Positions 44,054 through 52,732 of a stretch of DNA of 64,000 bases are shown in pieces. A model generated the notes under the pieces. That model saw only the letters and a list, made by a program, of their open reading frames with translations, did not search any database and was not told where the DNA came from. Positions within the stretch are counted from its first letter, which is position 1. Every line of letters begins with the position of its first letter. The stretch lies in assembly GCF_000026365.1 (NCBI RefSeq), contig NC_012991.1, positions 620,001 to 684,000 of the forward strand. The letters run 5' to 3'. The position numbers and the translations under genes are program-made. The stretch comes from Zygosaccharomyces rouxii (Eukaryota; Ascomycota; Saccharomycetes; Saccharomycetales; Saccharomycetaceae).

Positions 44054-46126
44054 TCATCTCAATCTTTCCTGCATATCTGCCATTTGTTGGACTTGCTGTT
44101 GCATCATTTCCTTGAGATCTGCCACATCATTCTCAAGTTCTTCTACTCTTTCAGTTTTCTCTCCTAATATTTGTAAAGAAGTTTCTAATTTGCTCTGAGT
44201 TTCCTCAAGTTTTCTAGTTAATTCGTCTTTTTCCTTAGATAATACTTGTACTCTTTCATTATCTTCCAAAAGTTTCAATATCTCATTACTTGCTTCCATC
44301 TTTTCCTTCTGCAATCTTTCACAACTATTCTGCAGCGAAACTAGCTCTGCCTCATACCTTCTAATCTCTGCACCAAGTTTGCTTATCATATGGGCATTCA
44401 TTTGTCCTGTAGAATCCACTTGTGTACTACGCCTGCGGTAGTTCATAGAATTCGTTTGCCTAGAAGTTGAGTGCAACTCATGGACGTGTGATCCCATGGC
44501 AGCTGCTTCTTCAGGTATATCCATCCCATTTATTGAAAGTTTATCATCTTCAATGGGTGGACGATCACTTATCTCATCAACTTCTTTTTGTAAAGAACTA
44601 CTTTCGAAGTCCATGGGGGGTCCCATGGAAGAAATCTGAGAAACATTAGGTGGATACATCCAATCTTCCTCTGCCGGAGAAGGTGGCACCGTACCATCTT
44701 TTTGATTATGGGGAACATCGAGTGATTGTGATGGTTTCGATTCTTTCTCTGTTGGTACCAAATTTGATTCCACATTTGATTCCAAATGAGTTTGTCGTAT
44801 CTCATACTTCCTTTGTAGTAAGTTGTAGTCCTCAATGGAATCCTGTAATGAGTTTCGCAGCTTTTCATTTTCCCGTTGTAATTCTTGTAACTTAACGGCA
44901 TTTTGTTCTCTATTTTTACTTTCATCAGACAACCTTATTTCTAGAGATTCATTCAACTGTCTTACAGATTGCAATTGTCCCTCTAATTGTGAACTCGATT
45001 GTTGTAACTGATTCAATTTAGTCTCTAAATCGGAAATCTTACCGGTAAGCGAGTTTTCTAATTGAGACGAACTAAATTTGAGAGATTCCAGTTCTTTTCT
45101 AAGGATCTCTTCGTTTTCCTTATAATTAGGCACTGGTTCTTTTTGATCTTTCTTAGAACTGCTGTCAAGTTTTATCCTCAATTGCTCCAAGCTAGTTTCC
45201 AATTGAGTCACTTGTTCCTGGGACGAGGATTTTAAAGTATCAATCTCGATAATCATATCCTTCTCTCTTTGTTCAAATTTCTGATGCTCCATTTCCAATG
45301 TACTGCGCAGACTCTCTACCTCTTCCTTCTTATTTTCCAATTGTGACTCTGAATCTTTTAACTGTGCATTATCTTGACGTAGATTTTTGATTATAACTTC
45401 ACAGTTCTGTAATTGAGTTTGTAGATCTTCATGTGAATCGAACAACTGTTCGTAACTGCTTATCTTCTTAAAAAGTTCCTCCTGTGTGACTTTGATATCA
45501 TTTTCCATCCCAGCTAATTTTTTTCTCAAGGATTTAATTGCATTATTTTGCCTAAGTTCAGTTGCAGCTAATTTTTCACCTTCATAACGTAATTGTGCAA
45601 TTAGTTCATCCTTTTCCTTATCAGTAGTGCTTTCGTTGGCGACATCCTCCTGTTTCTTGTAATTTTGCAACTCCTCATATATTGACCTAAGGGCAGGTTC
45701 AAAAGTTTTTAAGAAATCATCGACATTAGAGAATTGTGTAGCTTTAGTTAACCATTGTGACCAAGGCTCCTTATCCTTTAGAGAGTTCAAAAGCTGAATT
45801 TGTCTCTTCCAGTTGTTTTCCTCTTCTAAATTGTTGCCTTCAGAATCTTCCTGTTCTGGTACTAGATTATTTTCAGAAGAAGCTGTTAATTGAGGAGCAG
45901 AAGCTGTGGCAGCATTGGAAACTTTGTCATCCTTTTCATCGCTCTTTTCATTAACCTTTTCGTCTATTTCAGCCTTGTCAGATTTCTCAGTCTTCTCAGT
46001 CGTTTGTTCCACTTCAGTTGGTACAATTGCAGCAGGAGACGGGGACTTTTTATTCTTCTTCTTACTTTTCTTTGCTGCTAGAGACAGTCTTTCCTCTAAA
46101 GTCAGCTTTTTTGATGTATCTGTCAT
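44054..46126 (-). CDS. SGM1: Golgi coiled-coil protein Sgm1
   Basis: A 690-residue protein (S. cerevisiae Sgm1, 707 aa). The start is MTDTSKKLTLEERLSLAAKKSKK at 46126; the upstream 25 codons begin at a non-ATG or weak start and are not family-like. After a basic then acidic N-terminal region, residues about 165-490 and 570-690 form long coiled coils rich in Leu, Glu, Gln and Lys. The C-terminal segment (SKLGAEIRRYEAELVSLQNSCERLQ, then EMMQQQVQQMADMQ) fits the TMF/GRAB-type Golgi-targeting region. Sgm1 is a peripheral Golgi protein that binds the Rab6 homologue Ypt6. Identity is supported by YJR134C position before MCM22 (YJR135C). Confidence 0.88.
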   Translation of the reverse strand: MTDTSKKLTLEERLSLAAKKSKKKNKKSPSPAAIVPTEVEQTTEKTEKSDKAEIDEKVNEKSDEKDDKVSNAATASAPQLTASSENNLVPEQEDSEGNNLEEENNWKRQIQLLNSLKDKEPWSQWLTKATQFSNVDDFLKTFEPALRSIYEELQNYKKQEDVANESTTDKEKDELIAQLRYEGEKLAATELRQNNAIKSLRKKLAGMENDIKVTQEELFKKISSYEQLFDSHEDLQTQLQNCEVIIKNLRQDNAQLKDSESQLENKKEEVESLRSTLEMEHQKFEQREKDMIIEIDTLKSSSQEQVTQLETSLEQLRIKLDSSSKKDQKEPVPNYKENEEILRKELESLKFSSSQLENSLTGKISDLETKLNQLQQSSSQLEGQLQSVRQLNESLEIRLSDESKNREQNAVKLQELQRENEKLRNSLQDSIEDYNLLQRKYEIRQTHLESNVESNLVPTEKESKPSQSLDVPHNQKDGTVPPSPAEEDWMYPPNVSQISSMGPPMDFESSSLQKEVDEISDRPPIEDDKLSINGMDIPEEAAAMGSHVHELHSTSRQTNSMNYRRRSTQVDSTGQMNAHMISKLGAEIRRYEAELVSLQNSCERLQKEKMEASNEILKLLEDNERVQVLSKEKDELTRKLEETQSKLETSLQILGEKTERVEELENDVADLKEMMQQQVQQMADMQERLR

Positions 46127-46599
46127 GATTGCAGGATTTTTAATGTGATATGATATTGATATAAGTTGCTTACCAATTGAACACCAGCTGCATCGATCCA
46201 AAAGACATGCAAAGTCAATTCAATAGATCTCTATTAAGGGATTCCGGATACCTAACTTTCCCACCCTTTATGAATTGAATAGATCAATTTTAGATACATC
46301 TTAGTATGTGAACTGTGAAAATTAAGAAAGAAAAAGAAGAAGATTGCTCAGTTAGAATTCGAACTGAAGCCAAATTTGTTAGGTACAACTGCTGGTCTAA
46401 CGGACTACGCTAGAAGGAGAATCCGAAAATTTCCGAAACATTTGTAGGGGCTCATTTTGAAAAATTTATTCGATCTATGAAAATTTCAAGTTCATCTCAC
46501 CTCATCTCATCTCATCTCATCATATCCTACTTCGAACATATCGTATATTTTCGAGTAGGTGAGCAGAGGAATATTGATCCATCCTATTTCTAAGTCACC
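46127..46599. other. Divergent promoter, SGM1 and RIX1
   Basis: 473 bp. It contains a near-palindrome with an EcoRI core (CAGTTAGAATTCGAACTG, 46350-46367), a sequence resembling a broken tRNA on the minus strand (about 46340-46430), an RRPE motif (46458-46467), two CCGAAA copies, and a CTCAT pentanucleotide array (46501-46520). No intact gene. Confidence 0.6.
46458..46520 (+). promoter_or_regulatory. RRPE and CTCAT array upstream of RIX1
   Basis: TGAAAAATTT (RRPE, 46458-46467) is followed by four perfect CTCAT units (46501-46520) with partial copies before them. On the minus strand each gives GATGAG, six of eight PAC bases. They lie 80-140 bp before the RIX1 ATG. Confidence 0.55.
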
Positions 46600-48855
46600 A
46601 TGAGTTCAGAAATATTACCGTTGACGACATTGGCCAAGCAATTGGAATATTGTGAAGGGTCCCAATTTCAATTAATCTTAAAGAAATTAACATCACCTGC
46701 ATACATTGATGAACAATTATTGAAAACTGAGTTACCGCTGGTGGCTACAAAGATTCAAAAACTCCTACGCTCAAACCAAGATTATGATATATGGAAAGGG
46801 TGTCATGCTTCTGTGGTGCTTTGTTCTTATAACCCATTAGCGCTATGTGTTCATGGTGGTCAGTTATTAACGGTTATCTATTCAAGATTGGAACAAAAAA
46901 CGGAATATCACTCAGCATCTTCTGAAGCATTTTCTGAAAAGATTGTTCTAAAATCTCTAACTTCTGCCCTATCGATTCTTATGGATTTAATGAGAGGAAA
47001 GCCAACACTTTCAAGAGAAAGTTTGGTTCCTAAATTGAAAGCCATTATACCGTGTTTGGTGGATTTAACAGCGCTAGAACCTGAATTATGCTTACCAATT
47101 TTGAAAGAATTACTTCTGAAAAATTCTACCACTTTTAGACCCTATGCTAACAAGTACCGCCAAGTACTATCCAAACTGATCTCTCAGGAATATGGAAATT
47201 TAGACCCTAATGTTCAATCTTTAGTTTGTGAAAATTATGCATATTTGCATTTAATTAAATTGCAAGCTCAAAATTCCCAAGATGAACATCAGGCTCACCA
47301 TAAGCCATTCCACGATGAAACTTGGAGAATTGGGATTTTGAGCATTTTGGCACAATTCAAACCAATATTAGAGTTATGCGATGAAATGTTGGATTTGGAT
47401 CATGACCAGGATTTGAAGAAATTGATTAAAAGTTTACAATACGATAATCTTTATCCTACAGATTTACCTACATCTGATAAATTGTTACCAGGTCTAAAAG
47501 TTGATTTAAACGAACCAATGACTTTATGGGAAATACCTCAAAGACTGAATCTTTTGATAGATCTCCTATCACCATTTTTAAGTCTACCAACGCCATATGC
47601 TGTGAGAATCCCCTTGGGTGCGTGTATCTCGGTTTTTGAAGGTTTGCTGGGTATGACTAGAAACTTCTTACCATTGAGACGTGAGATTCGTCGTGATGCA
47701 GAATTGGTATCTGTCATCTATGACGTTTTATCCCATGTACAATTTTCAGGTGTAAGGCTCTTGAACGTTTTGGTACAGAATTTTGGTAAATGTTGCCTTT
47801 CCATGTTACCATCCATTCTAGGTTCATTAGAGTTTTTCATTCCATTACAATTGAAATCTAAAAGTATTGATATTAAAAGATGCAAGTTGATGAAAAGTGA
47901 ATTTTTGCAATATTTTCAATTGCTAAATTCAATTTTCCCACACATTGGTTATCAACTACAAGAATTAGATTTCTTTCAAAAATTAGTTGAAGTGGCTCTA
48001 GCATTATCAGAAGATGAGAATTTGGCTAACCTTTTGACCAACGAGGGACCCGCTAAAACTCAATCAAACAAGGCAGGTAAGAAGCAAAGAAAGGATAATT
48101 CTGTCGGTGCACTATCAGATATGTATACACATGCTGATCAATTCATCCTAAGAACATCACTTGCTTGGTATGATCAAATCAATCTATTCTTAAGTGGATT
48201 GTTAAGCAATTTGAAGTTGCCCTCAAGTCAACAAGTGAAAATTATCAGATATGGTGTTCAAAAATCCTTGGGTTGGAAGCAACAAGTGGGTCATATACCT
48301 GAAAGTTTTGTTGAACTTTTGAGGGCTATAGTGGTTAACCCAGGCAATGAGCGTGTATCCATACTGCCAATTGCAGTCTCGCTATTAAAGGGTTCTAGTG
48401 ATGAGCTCTTCGATCTATTGTGCCACCCCAGATTACCCGTGAACTTGATTCATAACGTTAAGGGATTAGCCAATTCCATTGAAGAGCAGAACCAAGAGGA
48501 ACTACTATCAAATGAGGATTTGGAAGAAGCTGCAGATGAGCCGGAAGAAGAGGAAAGCCAGGAAAAAGAGGAGAATGTAGAAATTGAGTCCAATACAAAG
48601 AGACAAATCCCCGAGACTGAATCAGAACCCGAACCACCTAAAAGACAAAGATTGAATACAAATGTGCCGCTTTTCCAAGCTCAAAATACTGAAATCCTCA
48701 AGGTTGACAACGAGCCACCAGTTGTTTTGAAGGAAGAAAAACAAGTTGAAGTGGTTCAAGAACAGCAACCTGCTTCTGCTCAAGAAGAAGCATCTGATAG
48801 TGAATCAGAAATGGTCATTCCTCAAATTCAGCTCAGCGATGACGATGAAGAGTAA
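46600..48855 (+). CDS. RIX1: Pre-60S processing factor Rix1
   Basis: A 751-residue protein (S. cerevisiae Rix1, 763 aa), the yeast PELP1 homologue. The N-terminal ~480 residues are helical ARM-like repeats with family blocks such as TFRPYANKYRQVLSKLIS and RIPLGACISVFEGLLGM. The last ~150 residues are acidic and disordered with a basic PPKRQR patch that may act as a nuclear signal. Rix1 with Ipi1 and Ipi3 acts on pre-60S particles, aids ITS2 processing and recruits Rea1. Its stop is one base from the MCM22 stop on the other strand, so the two 3' UTRs must overlap. YHR197W position. Confidence 0.93.
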   Translation: MSSEILPLTTLAKQLEYCEGSQFQLILKKLTSPAYIDEQLLKTELPLVATKIQKLLRSNQDYDIWKGCHASVVLCSYNPLALCVHGGQLLTVIYSRLEQKTEYHSASSEAFSEKIVLKSLTSALSILMDLMRGKPTLSRESLVPKLKAIIPCLVDLTALEPELCLPILKELLLKNSTTFRPYANKYRQVLSKLISQEYGNLDPNVQSLVCENYAYLHLIKLQAQNSQDEHQAHHKPFHDETWRIGILSILAQFKPILELCDEMLDLDHDQDLKKLIKSLQYDNLYPTDLPTSDKLLPGLKVDLNEPMTLWEIPQRLNLLIDLLSPFLSLPTPYAVRIPLGACISVFEGLLGMTRNFLPLRREIRRDAELVSVIYDVLSHVQFSGVRLLNVLVQNFGKCCLSMLPSILGSLEFFIPLQLKSKSIDIKRCKLMKSEFLQYFQLLNSIFPHIGYQLQELDFFQKLVEVALALSEDENLANLLTNEGPAKTQSNKAGKKQRKDNSVGALSDMYTHADQFILRTSLAWYDQINLFLSGLLSNLKLPSSQQVKIIRYGVQKSLGWKQQVGHIPESFVELLRAIVVNPGNERVSILPIAVSLLKGSSDELFDLLCHPRLPVNLIHNVKGLANSIEEQNQEELLSNEDLEEAADEPEEEESQEKEENVEIESNTKRQIPETESEPEPPKRQRLNTNVPLFQAQNTEILKVDNEPPVVLKEEKQVEVVQEQQPASAQEEASDSESEMVIPQIQLSDDDEE

Positions 48856-48856
48856 G

Positions 48857-49561
48857 CTAAACTACTTCCGTAGATGCGAAATCTGTTAATTTCACATAAC
48901 GCTTGTCTCCAACTTCGTTTAAAGTAATTAGATTGCCTCTCAGCAACAGTCGAAATAAACCTTTCGTGCTGGGAGGGAAATCTGTAGTCGTCAAATTTGT
49001 ATCATAATTAATTAACCGTTCGATGACTACCATAACATCACTACACACTTGTTCTGCAGTATTTTGAGAATCTGCCAGATCCAGTGATAAAAAATCCCTA
49101 ATAAAGTTTTTCAATTCATTTCGAAGGGTATGGTTACGTTGTACTGGCGTTTCTTGTATCGTATTGTCTTCGGAAGGGGTTTCCAATTTATGTAGTAAAA
49201 GCTCTAATAGAACTGTCATTTCGTGATTCATTTGTTGTTGGTTCCTAATCATAGTCTGCATATCGTTCAATTGAACCTCCATGTGCTCCAACCACTGTTC
49301 TGAACTCTGTTGACGACTTACAAAGCCCGTAGACGCTAAACCCAGCCCAATTGGATCTGATCTTTCAGGGAAAAACATAGGACGCTTCATGAAGTTCTGC
49401 CATTGTTCAGAACTGATAGAATGGACATCCATTCCACCAGTTTGTAACGATCCTATAGCATCTCTTGCTTGTTTAACAAAGAATTTTTTATTGTCTATTT
49501 GTTGCTCAATGGTATTGATATAGACTTCTAACAAATCCTGATTCACGGGAGAACCATTCAT
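48857..49561 (-). CDS. MCM22: Kinetochore Ctf19-complex protein Mcm22
   Basis: A 234-residue coiled-coil protein (239 in S. cerevisiae). Shared blocks: the N-terminal LEVYINTIEQQIDNKKFFVKQ, RPMFFPERSDPIGLGLAS (about 50-68), and the C-terminal FRLLLRGNLIT...KYVKLTDF. Helical segments lie about 5-30 and 80-120. Mcm22 pairs with Mcm16 and Ctf3 in the inner kinetochore (CENP-H/I/K-like group). This sequence evolves fast, so agreement of these blocks plus YJR135C position next to TIM8 makes the call secure. Confidence 0.9.
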   Translation of the reverse strand: MNGSPVNQDLLEVYINTIEQQIDNKKFFVKQARDAIGSLQTGGMDVHSISSEQWQNFMKRPMFFPERSDPIGLGLASTGFVSRQQSSEQWLEHMEVQLNDMQTMIRNQQQMNHEMTVLLELLLHKLETPSEDNTIQETPVQRNHTLRNELKNFIRDFLSLDLADSQNTAEQVCSDVMVVIERLINYDTNLTTTDFPPSTKGLFRLLLRGNLITLNEVGDKRYVKLTDFASTEVV

Positions 49562-49651
49562 CGTACTGGAAAGGCGATCAAAGAGGCCTCTTATGTGATA
49601 TAAAGTCCATGGAGTGTATCCTTTAAAAACTCATCTCTTAATTCGTCGCCT

Positions 49652-49691
49652 GCGATGAGCTCTTCATTATGGGATTTGAAATGAAAAATTT
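49652..49691 (+). promoter_or_regulatory. PAC plus RRPE pair between MCM22 and TIM8
   Basis: Perfect GCGATGAG (49652-49659) and TGAAAAATTT (49682-49691) lie in the 218-bp divergent promoter. The order and 22-bp gap are as in ribosome-biogenesis promoters, though neither flanking gene is one. Confidence 0.6.
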
Positions 49692-49779
49692 CGACCTTCA
49701 GTCTCTTTAACAGCATACTAGAAACAAAACCATCAAAAGTTAACGAAAACACATCAAAAATACCTGTAGAGTTGTTAAA

Positions 49780-50043
49780 ATGTCCTCAATCACTACTGCT
49801 GATCTCGCAAATTTGAACGATTCCTCAAAGAAAGAAATTGCTACTTACTTGGAGGCAGAAAATTCCAAACAAAAGGTCCAGATGTCTATACATCAATTCA
49901 CCAACACTTGCTTCAAAGAATGTATCCAATCGACAAACAACACTGATCTTTCATCTCAGGAGGAGCAATGTTTGGGTAATTGCGTGAACAGATTTCTGGA
50001 TACCAACATTAGAATCGTGAAAGGTTTGCAAAGTCTCCAATAA
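49780..50043 (+). CDS. TIM8: Small Tim chaperone Tim8
   Basis: An 87-residue protein, the same length as S. cerevisiae Tim8. Twin Cys-x3-Cys motifs are present: Cys44/Cys48 (CFKEC) and Cys64/Cys68 (CLGNC), 15 residues apart, forming two disulfides after Mia40-dependent import. With Tim13 it forms a hexamer in the intermembrane space that escorts hydrophobic proteins such as Tim23. Convergent with TTI2, 58 bp between stops. YJR135W-A position. Confidence 0.95.
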   Translation: MSSITTADLANLNDSSKKEIATYLEAENSKQKVQMSIHQFTNTCFKECIQSTNNTDLSSQEEQCLGNCVNRFLDTNIRIVKGLQSLQ

Positions 50044-50101
50044 GAAAATGAAAAAAGAGAAAAAGACAAATGTTCATGATATAACTGTAAATATTTCCAT
50101 A

Positions 50102-51358
50102 CTAGTTGAAAAATTCTTCCATGTACCTGTGGTTTGCTAAAATTTCATCCTTATCCTCGTTAGGGTCGCATCCGGTGGCTTTCATCGATTCACGAATGCG
50201 TTTGAACTTACGCATAATTTCTTGTGTAAGTTTACCTTCTTGCTTACACTTACCAAATGATATCAACAGTAATCCGTAGAAATCGTATTTATGCGCAACG
50301 ACTCTTTCTGCAGGACATTCGACTATCATGGTGTGTATTAGACTTAAAGTATTGTCCATTAGCGAATCAAATGCTGTGAAGAATGGATTTCTCACTAGAT
50401 ATTCCCCTAGAACGTAAATCATACGTTGTAGATGAACCGCCGATGATACGCCCAAAATCCTGACACATCGACAGCATACGTCGAGAGCGTAAGCTGTCAA
50501 TGGTTCACTAATGAAATTGACTCTTGGGATTAAATTCTGTAATAAAATTTCTGATAAGAATTTTCCTAGATGATACTTGTATTTCAAATCACTGCTGATG
50601 AATTGTAAACGATATAGGGAATTCAATGTGGGAAAAACGGTCTGTAGTATGCTTAAAGAGGTATTAGAATCATAAGATGGTGGTAAGTAGTAGCAGAGGT
50701 TCCAAAGAATTGGTGAATACAGTTCGTAAAGACCTAAATCACTAAATGAAACCCAGTTCTTTTGATCTTCAAAACAATTTTCAAGGAAAACTCTCAGTAG
50801 AATTACACCTTTTAATTTAACACCTACAATATCTGTAGTATCATCTAATATGTTTAAAATGCCAGGTGTAATCCACCACAGATTGGAAGACACATGTCTA
50901 TTCTTCAAATTAAACAATACCACGTAGAAAAATGGAATGCTTTTCAATCCGCCTTCATTTCTCCATGCCTGTCTTTGTTCATCTTCCTTATACGATTGCC
51001 CTACTTTGGGCTTGAGTGCATTGTTTTCATTCTTATTGGATTGCCTAGAACTCTCTTTAGTTCTCAAGAGAAGTGGTCTTAATCTGTCAATTAACCACGT
51101 TAGCAATTCATCATAACTCCAATTGGTGTCATTAGTCAATTTATCAACTACTATCTTAATAGTCTCCAAACATTTAGAGCCTCTGGGCTCTTTATCCATA
51201 GTGAAATACGACAGGCATTGTATAACTTGTAAGCTTGTATTGACATCATCTGTGGCATGATCTCTTAGATGGGAACAGGTTTGACGTAAATCATCATCAT
51301 CTATTGTGGGTAAGTGTGCACCATCAAATTTAGTAACAAATGCTTTTAATTCTTCCAT
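50102..51358 (-). CDS. TTI2: Tti2, subunit of the TTT (Tel2-Tti1-Tti2) complex
   Basis: A 418-residue protein (421 in S. cerevisiae). No catalytic motif is expected; it is an all-helical repeat protein. Blocks such as VNFISEPLTAYALDVCCRCVRIL, FYGLLLISFGKCKQEGKL and the end ANHRYMEEFF fit the family. The TTT complex with Hsp90 matures PI3K-like kinases (Tor1/2, Mec1, Tel1, Tra1). Named from length and YJR136C position between TIM8 and MET5, with moderate recognition of sequence. Confidence 0.85.
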   Translation of the reverse strand: MEELKAFVTKFDGAHLPTIDDDDLRQTCSHLRDHATDDVNTSLQVIQCLSYFTMDKEPRGSKCLETIKIVVDKLTNDTNWSYDELLTWLIDRLRPLLLRTKESSRQSNKNENNALKPKVGQSYKEDEQRQAWRNEGGLKSIPFFYVVLFNLKNRHVSSNLWWITPGILNILDDTTDIVGVKLKGVILLRVFLENCFEDQKNWVSFSDLGLYELYSPILWNLCYYLPPSYDSNTSLSILQTVFPTLNSLYRLQFISSDLKYKYHLGKFLSEILLQNLIPRVNFISEPLTAYALDVCCRCVRILGVSSAVHLQRMIYVLGEYLVRNPFFTAFDSLMDNTLSLIHTMIVECPAERVVAHKYDFYGLLLISFGKCKQEGKLTQEIMRKFKRIRESMKATGCDPNEDKDEILANHRYMEEFFN

Positions 51359-51569
51359 AGGTGTTGTATTTTCTCTTCACAATGGGCCCTTTATTATTGT
51401 CTGGTAAGGATGTCCATTATGTTGTTCCGCGTCTACATGTTCATTCAGCATTAAATACATAAAATGTTAGAATGAATGGAAAATAGAAAAGGTATTTGTT
51501 AATTTCTTAAAGATATTTTATTTAAACTCTGGTCATTTCGTAAAATTTAATTGACATGTATAATTGGGG

Positions 51570-52508
51570 TTATAACATAGCAACAATGTGTTCGGCGACG
51601 GATTTTTGAGTAGTTGGTGATAATGGTTTGGGACCACCCATGTATTGACTGAACAAGAATTTACCGACAAGCGGTTCATTAACTAACCCCAATCTAAACG
51701 TCTTATCCTTCTTTCTGTCGTAATAGGCAACTTGTAGAGCACCATTAGCTTGCAACTCCAAAAATAAATCGTGGTCCTTAGGTACTTTACCCTTCTTCGT
51801 GAATGCTTCTTTTAATTCCTTTAAACCTGAATTCAAAATCTCTTGGTTATTTTTTGCTTCAGGATGGGCTAAAATGGTTTTTACAAGGCCATCTTTCAAA
51901 TGGTTAAAATCCGTATTTCTCACTGGTGTAATCTTTGCTAGCATTCTACATCCTGTATCCAAAAGGTTACCAATAAGGACAGCAGATTTCTCAGAATCAT
52001 TCAAAGCAGCGTTAACGTTTTCCTTGTGGGATTTGCTGTGATCTGTGTCGACAAATGCAGTGGAAAGAAACTTGGAGCTTAATACTTCAGGTACCAAATG
52101 TTTATCCTGATCGGCAATGTAAATCCCTAAATCATAAACTTTGAAGGAGATAAACGTCACATATCTGTATCCATAACCAAGTAGTGAGTAATCCGTTGAG
52201 AATGGGTATTTGGGAGGTCCAATGTGCACTGGAAAAGGGGAAATATTTTTATCCACCATAACAGTATTTTCAGCATCATCATTCACATTAGCATCGTTAT
52301 CAGCAGCGTGTAATTGACTGTTAATAGCCCATGCAGCTGTCAATCCAGCCAAAGATAACCCGTAGTAAGTCTGCCTCCCCTTGGTAAAAGGCCTTGGGAT
52401 CTGTACATTTTGGGGGTGGTATGCTCTACGTGTAGAAAGAAGCGATATATTTCTAATTGCAGATTTGGACGATACACGAGATCTCTTCAACAACGGATTC
52501 AACAACAT
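51570..52508 (-). CDS. AIM18/AIM46: Mitochondrial chalcone-isomerase-like protein Aim18/Aim46
   Basis: A 312-residue protein (Aim46 310 aa, Aim18 321 aa). A basic, Ser/Arg-rich N-terminus ([20 protein letters not shown]) and a hydrophobic stretch ([15 protein letters not shown], about 48-62) suggest mitochondrial import and an inner-membrane anchor. The chalcone-isomerase-like domain covers about 85-310 ([40 protein letters not shown]). In S. cerevisiae AIM18 and AIM46 are adjacent (YHR198C, YHR199C); here there is one copy. The yeast proteins have been reported to bind heme rather than isomerise flavonoids. It is flanked by chromosome X genes (TTI2, MET5). Confidence 0.9.
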
Positions 52509-52589
52509 CTTCTTCGAGCTTAAAGTCTTTTCGACCTTCAGGTGTTCTTGGAGGGTTCGTTTGTCTGAACTGAACTATCACTTAACAAT

Positions 52590-52649
52590 GCGTAAATCTG
52601 AAATCACCGCTCGTAAATCTGGAACCATCGTTCGTAAATTGAAATCTTT
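52590..52649 (+). repeat. Imperfect 21-bp tandem repeat upstream of AIM18/46
   Basis: Two units (52590-52610, 52611-52631) share CGTAAATCTG-AA-CA-CG, and a partial third starts at 52632. An ATG precedes the array, giving a 22-codon frame (52587-52655) that has no recognised homology. Confidence 0.6.
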
Positions 52650-52732
52650 AATGTAATAAAAAGAACTAGTAAAATAAATAAATAAATAAAATTATTTAGA
52701 CAAGCGTTTTCTAGAGTATTTCGTAAGCCATT

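Noticed and set aside
46340..46430. tRNA-like sequence on the minus strand (TAGCGTAGTCCG box, AGTTCGAATTC loop)
   Set aside because: The T-arm lacks C61 and is really a palindrome around EcoRI; no acceptor or anticodon stem can be formed. At best a relic.
46410..46450. CCGAAA repeats resembling centromere CDEIII
   Set aside because: No TGTTTATG arm, no CDEI at the right distance and no 80-160 bp AT-rich CDEII; not a point centromere.
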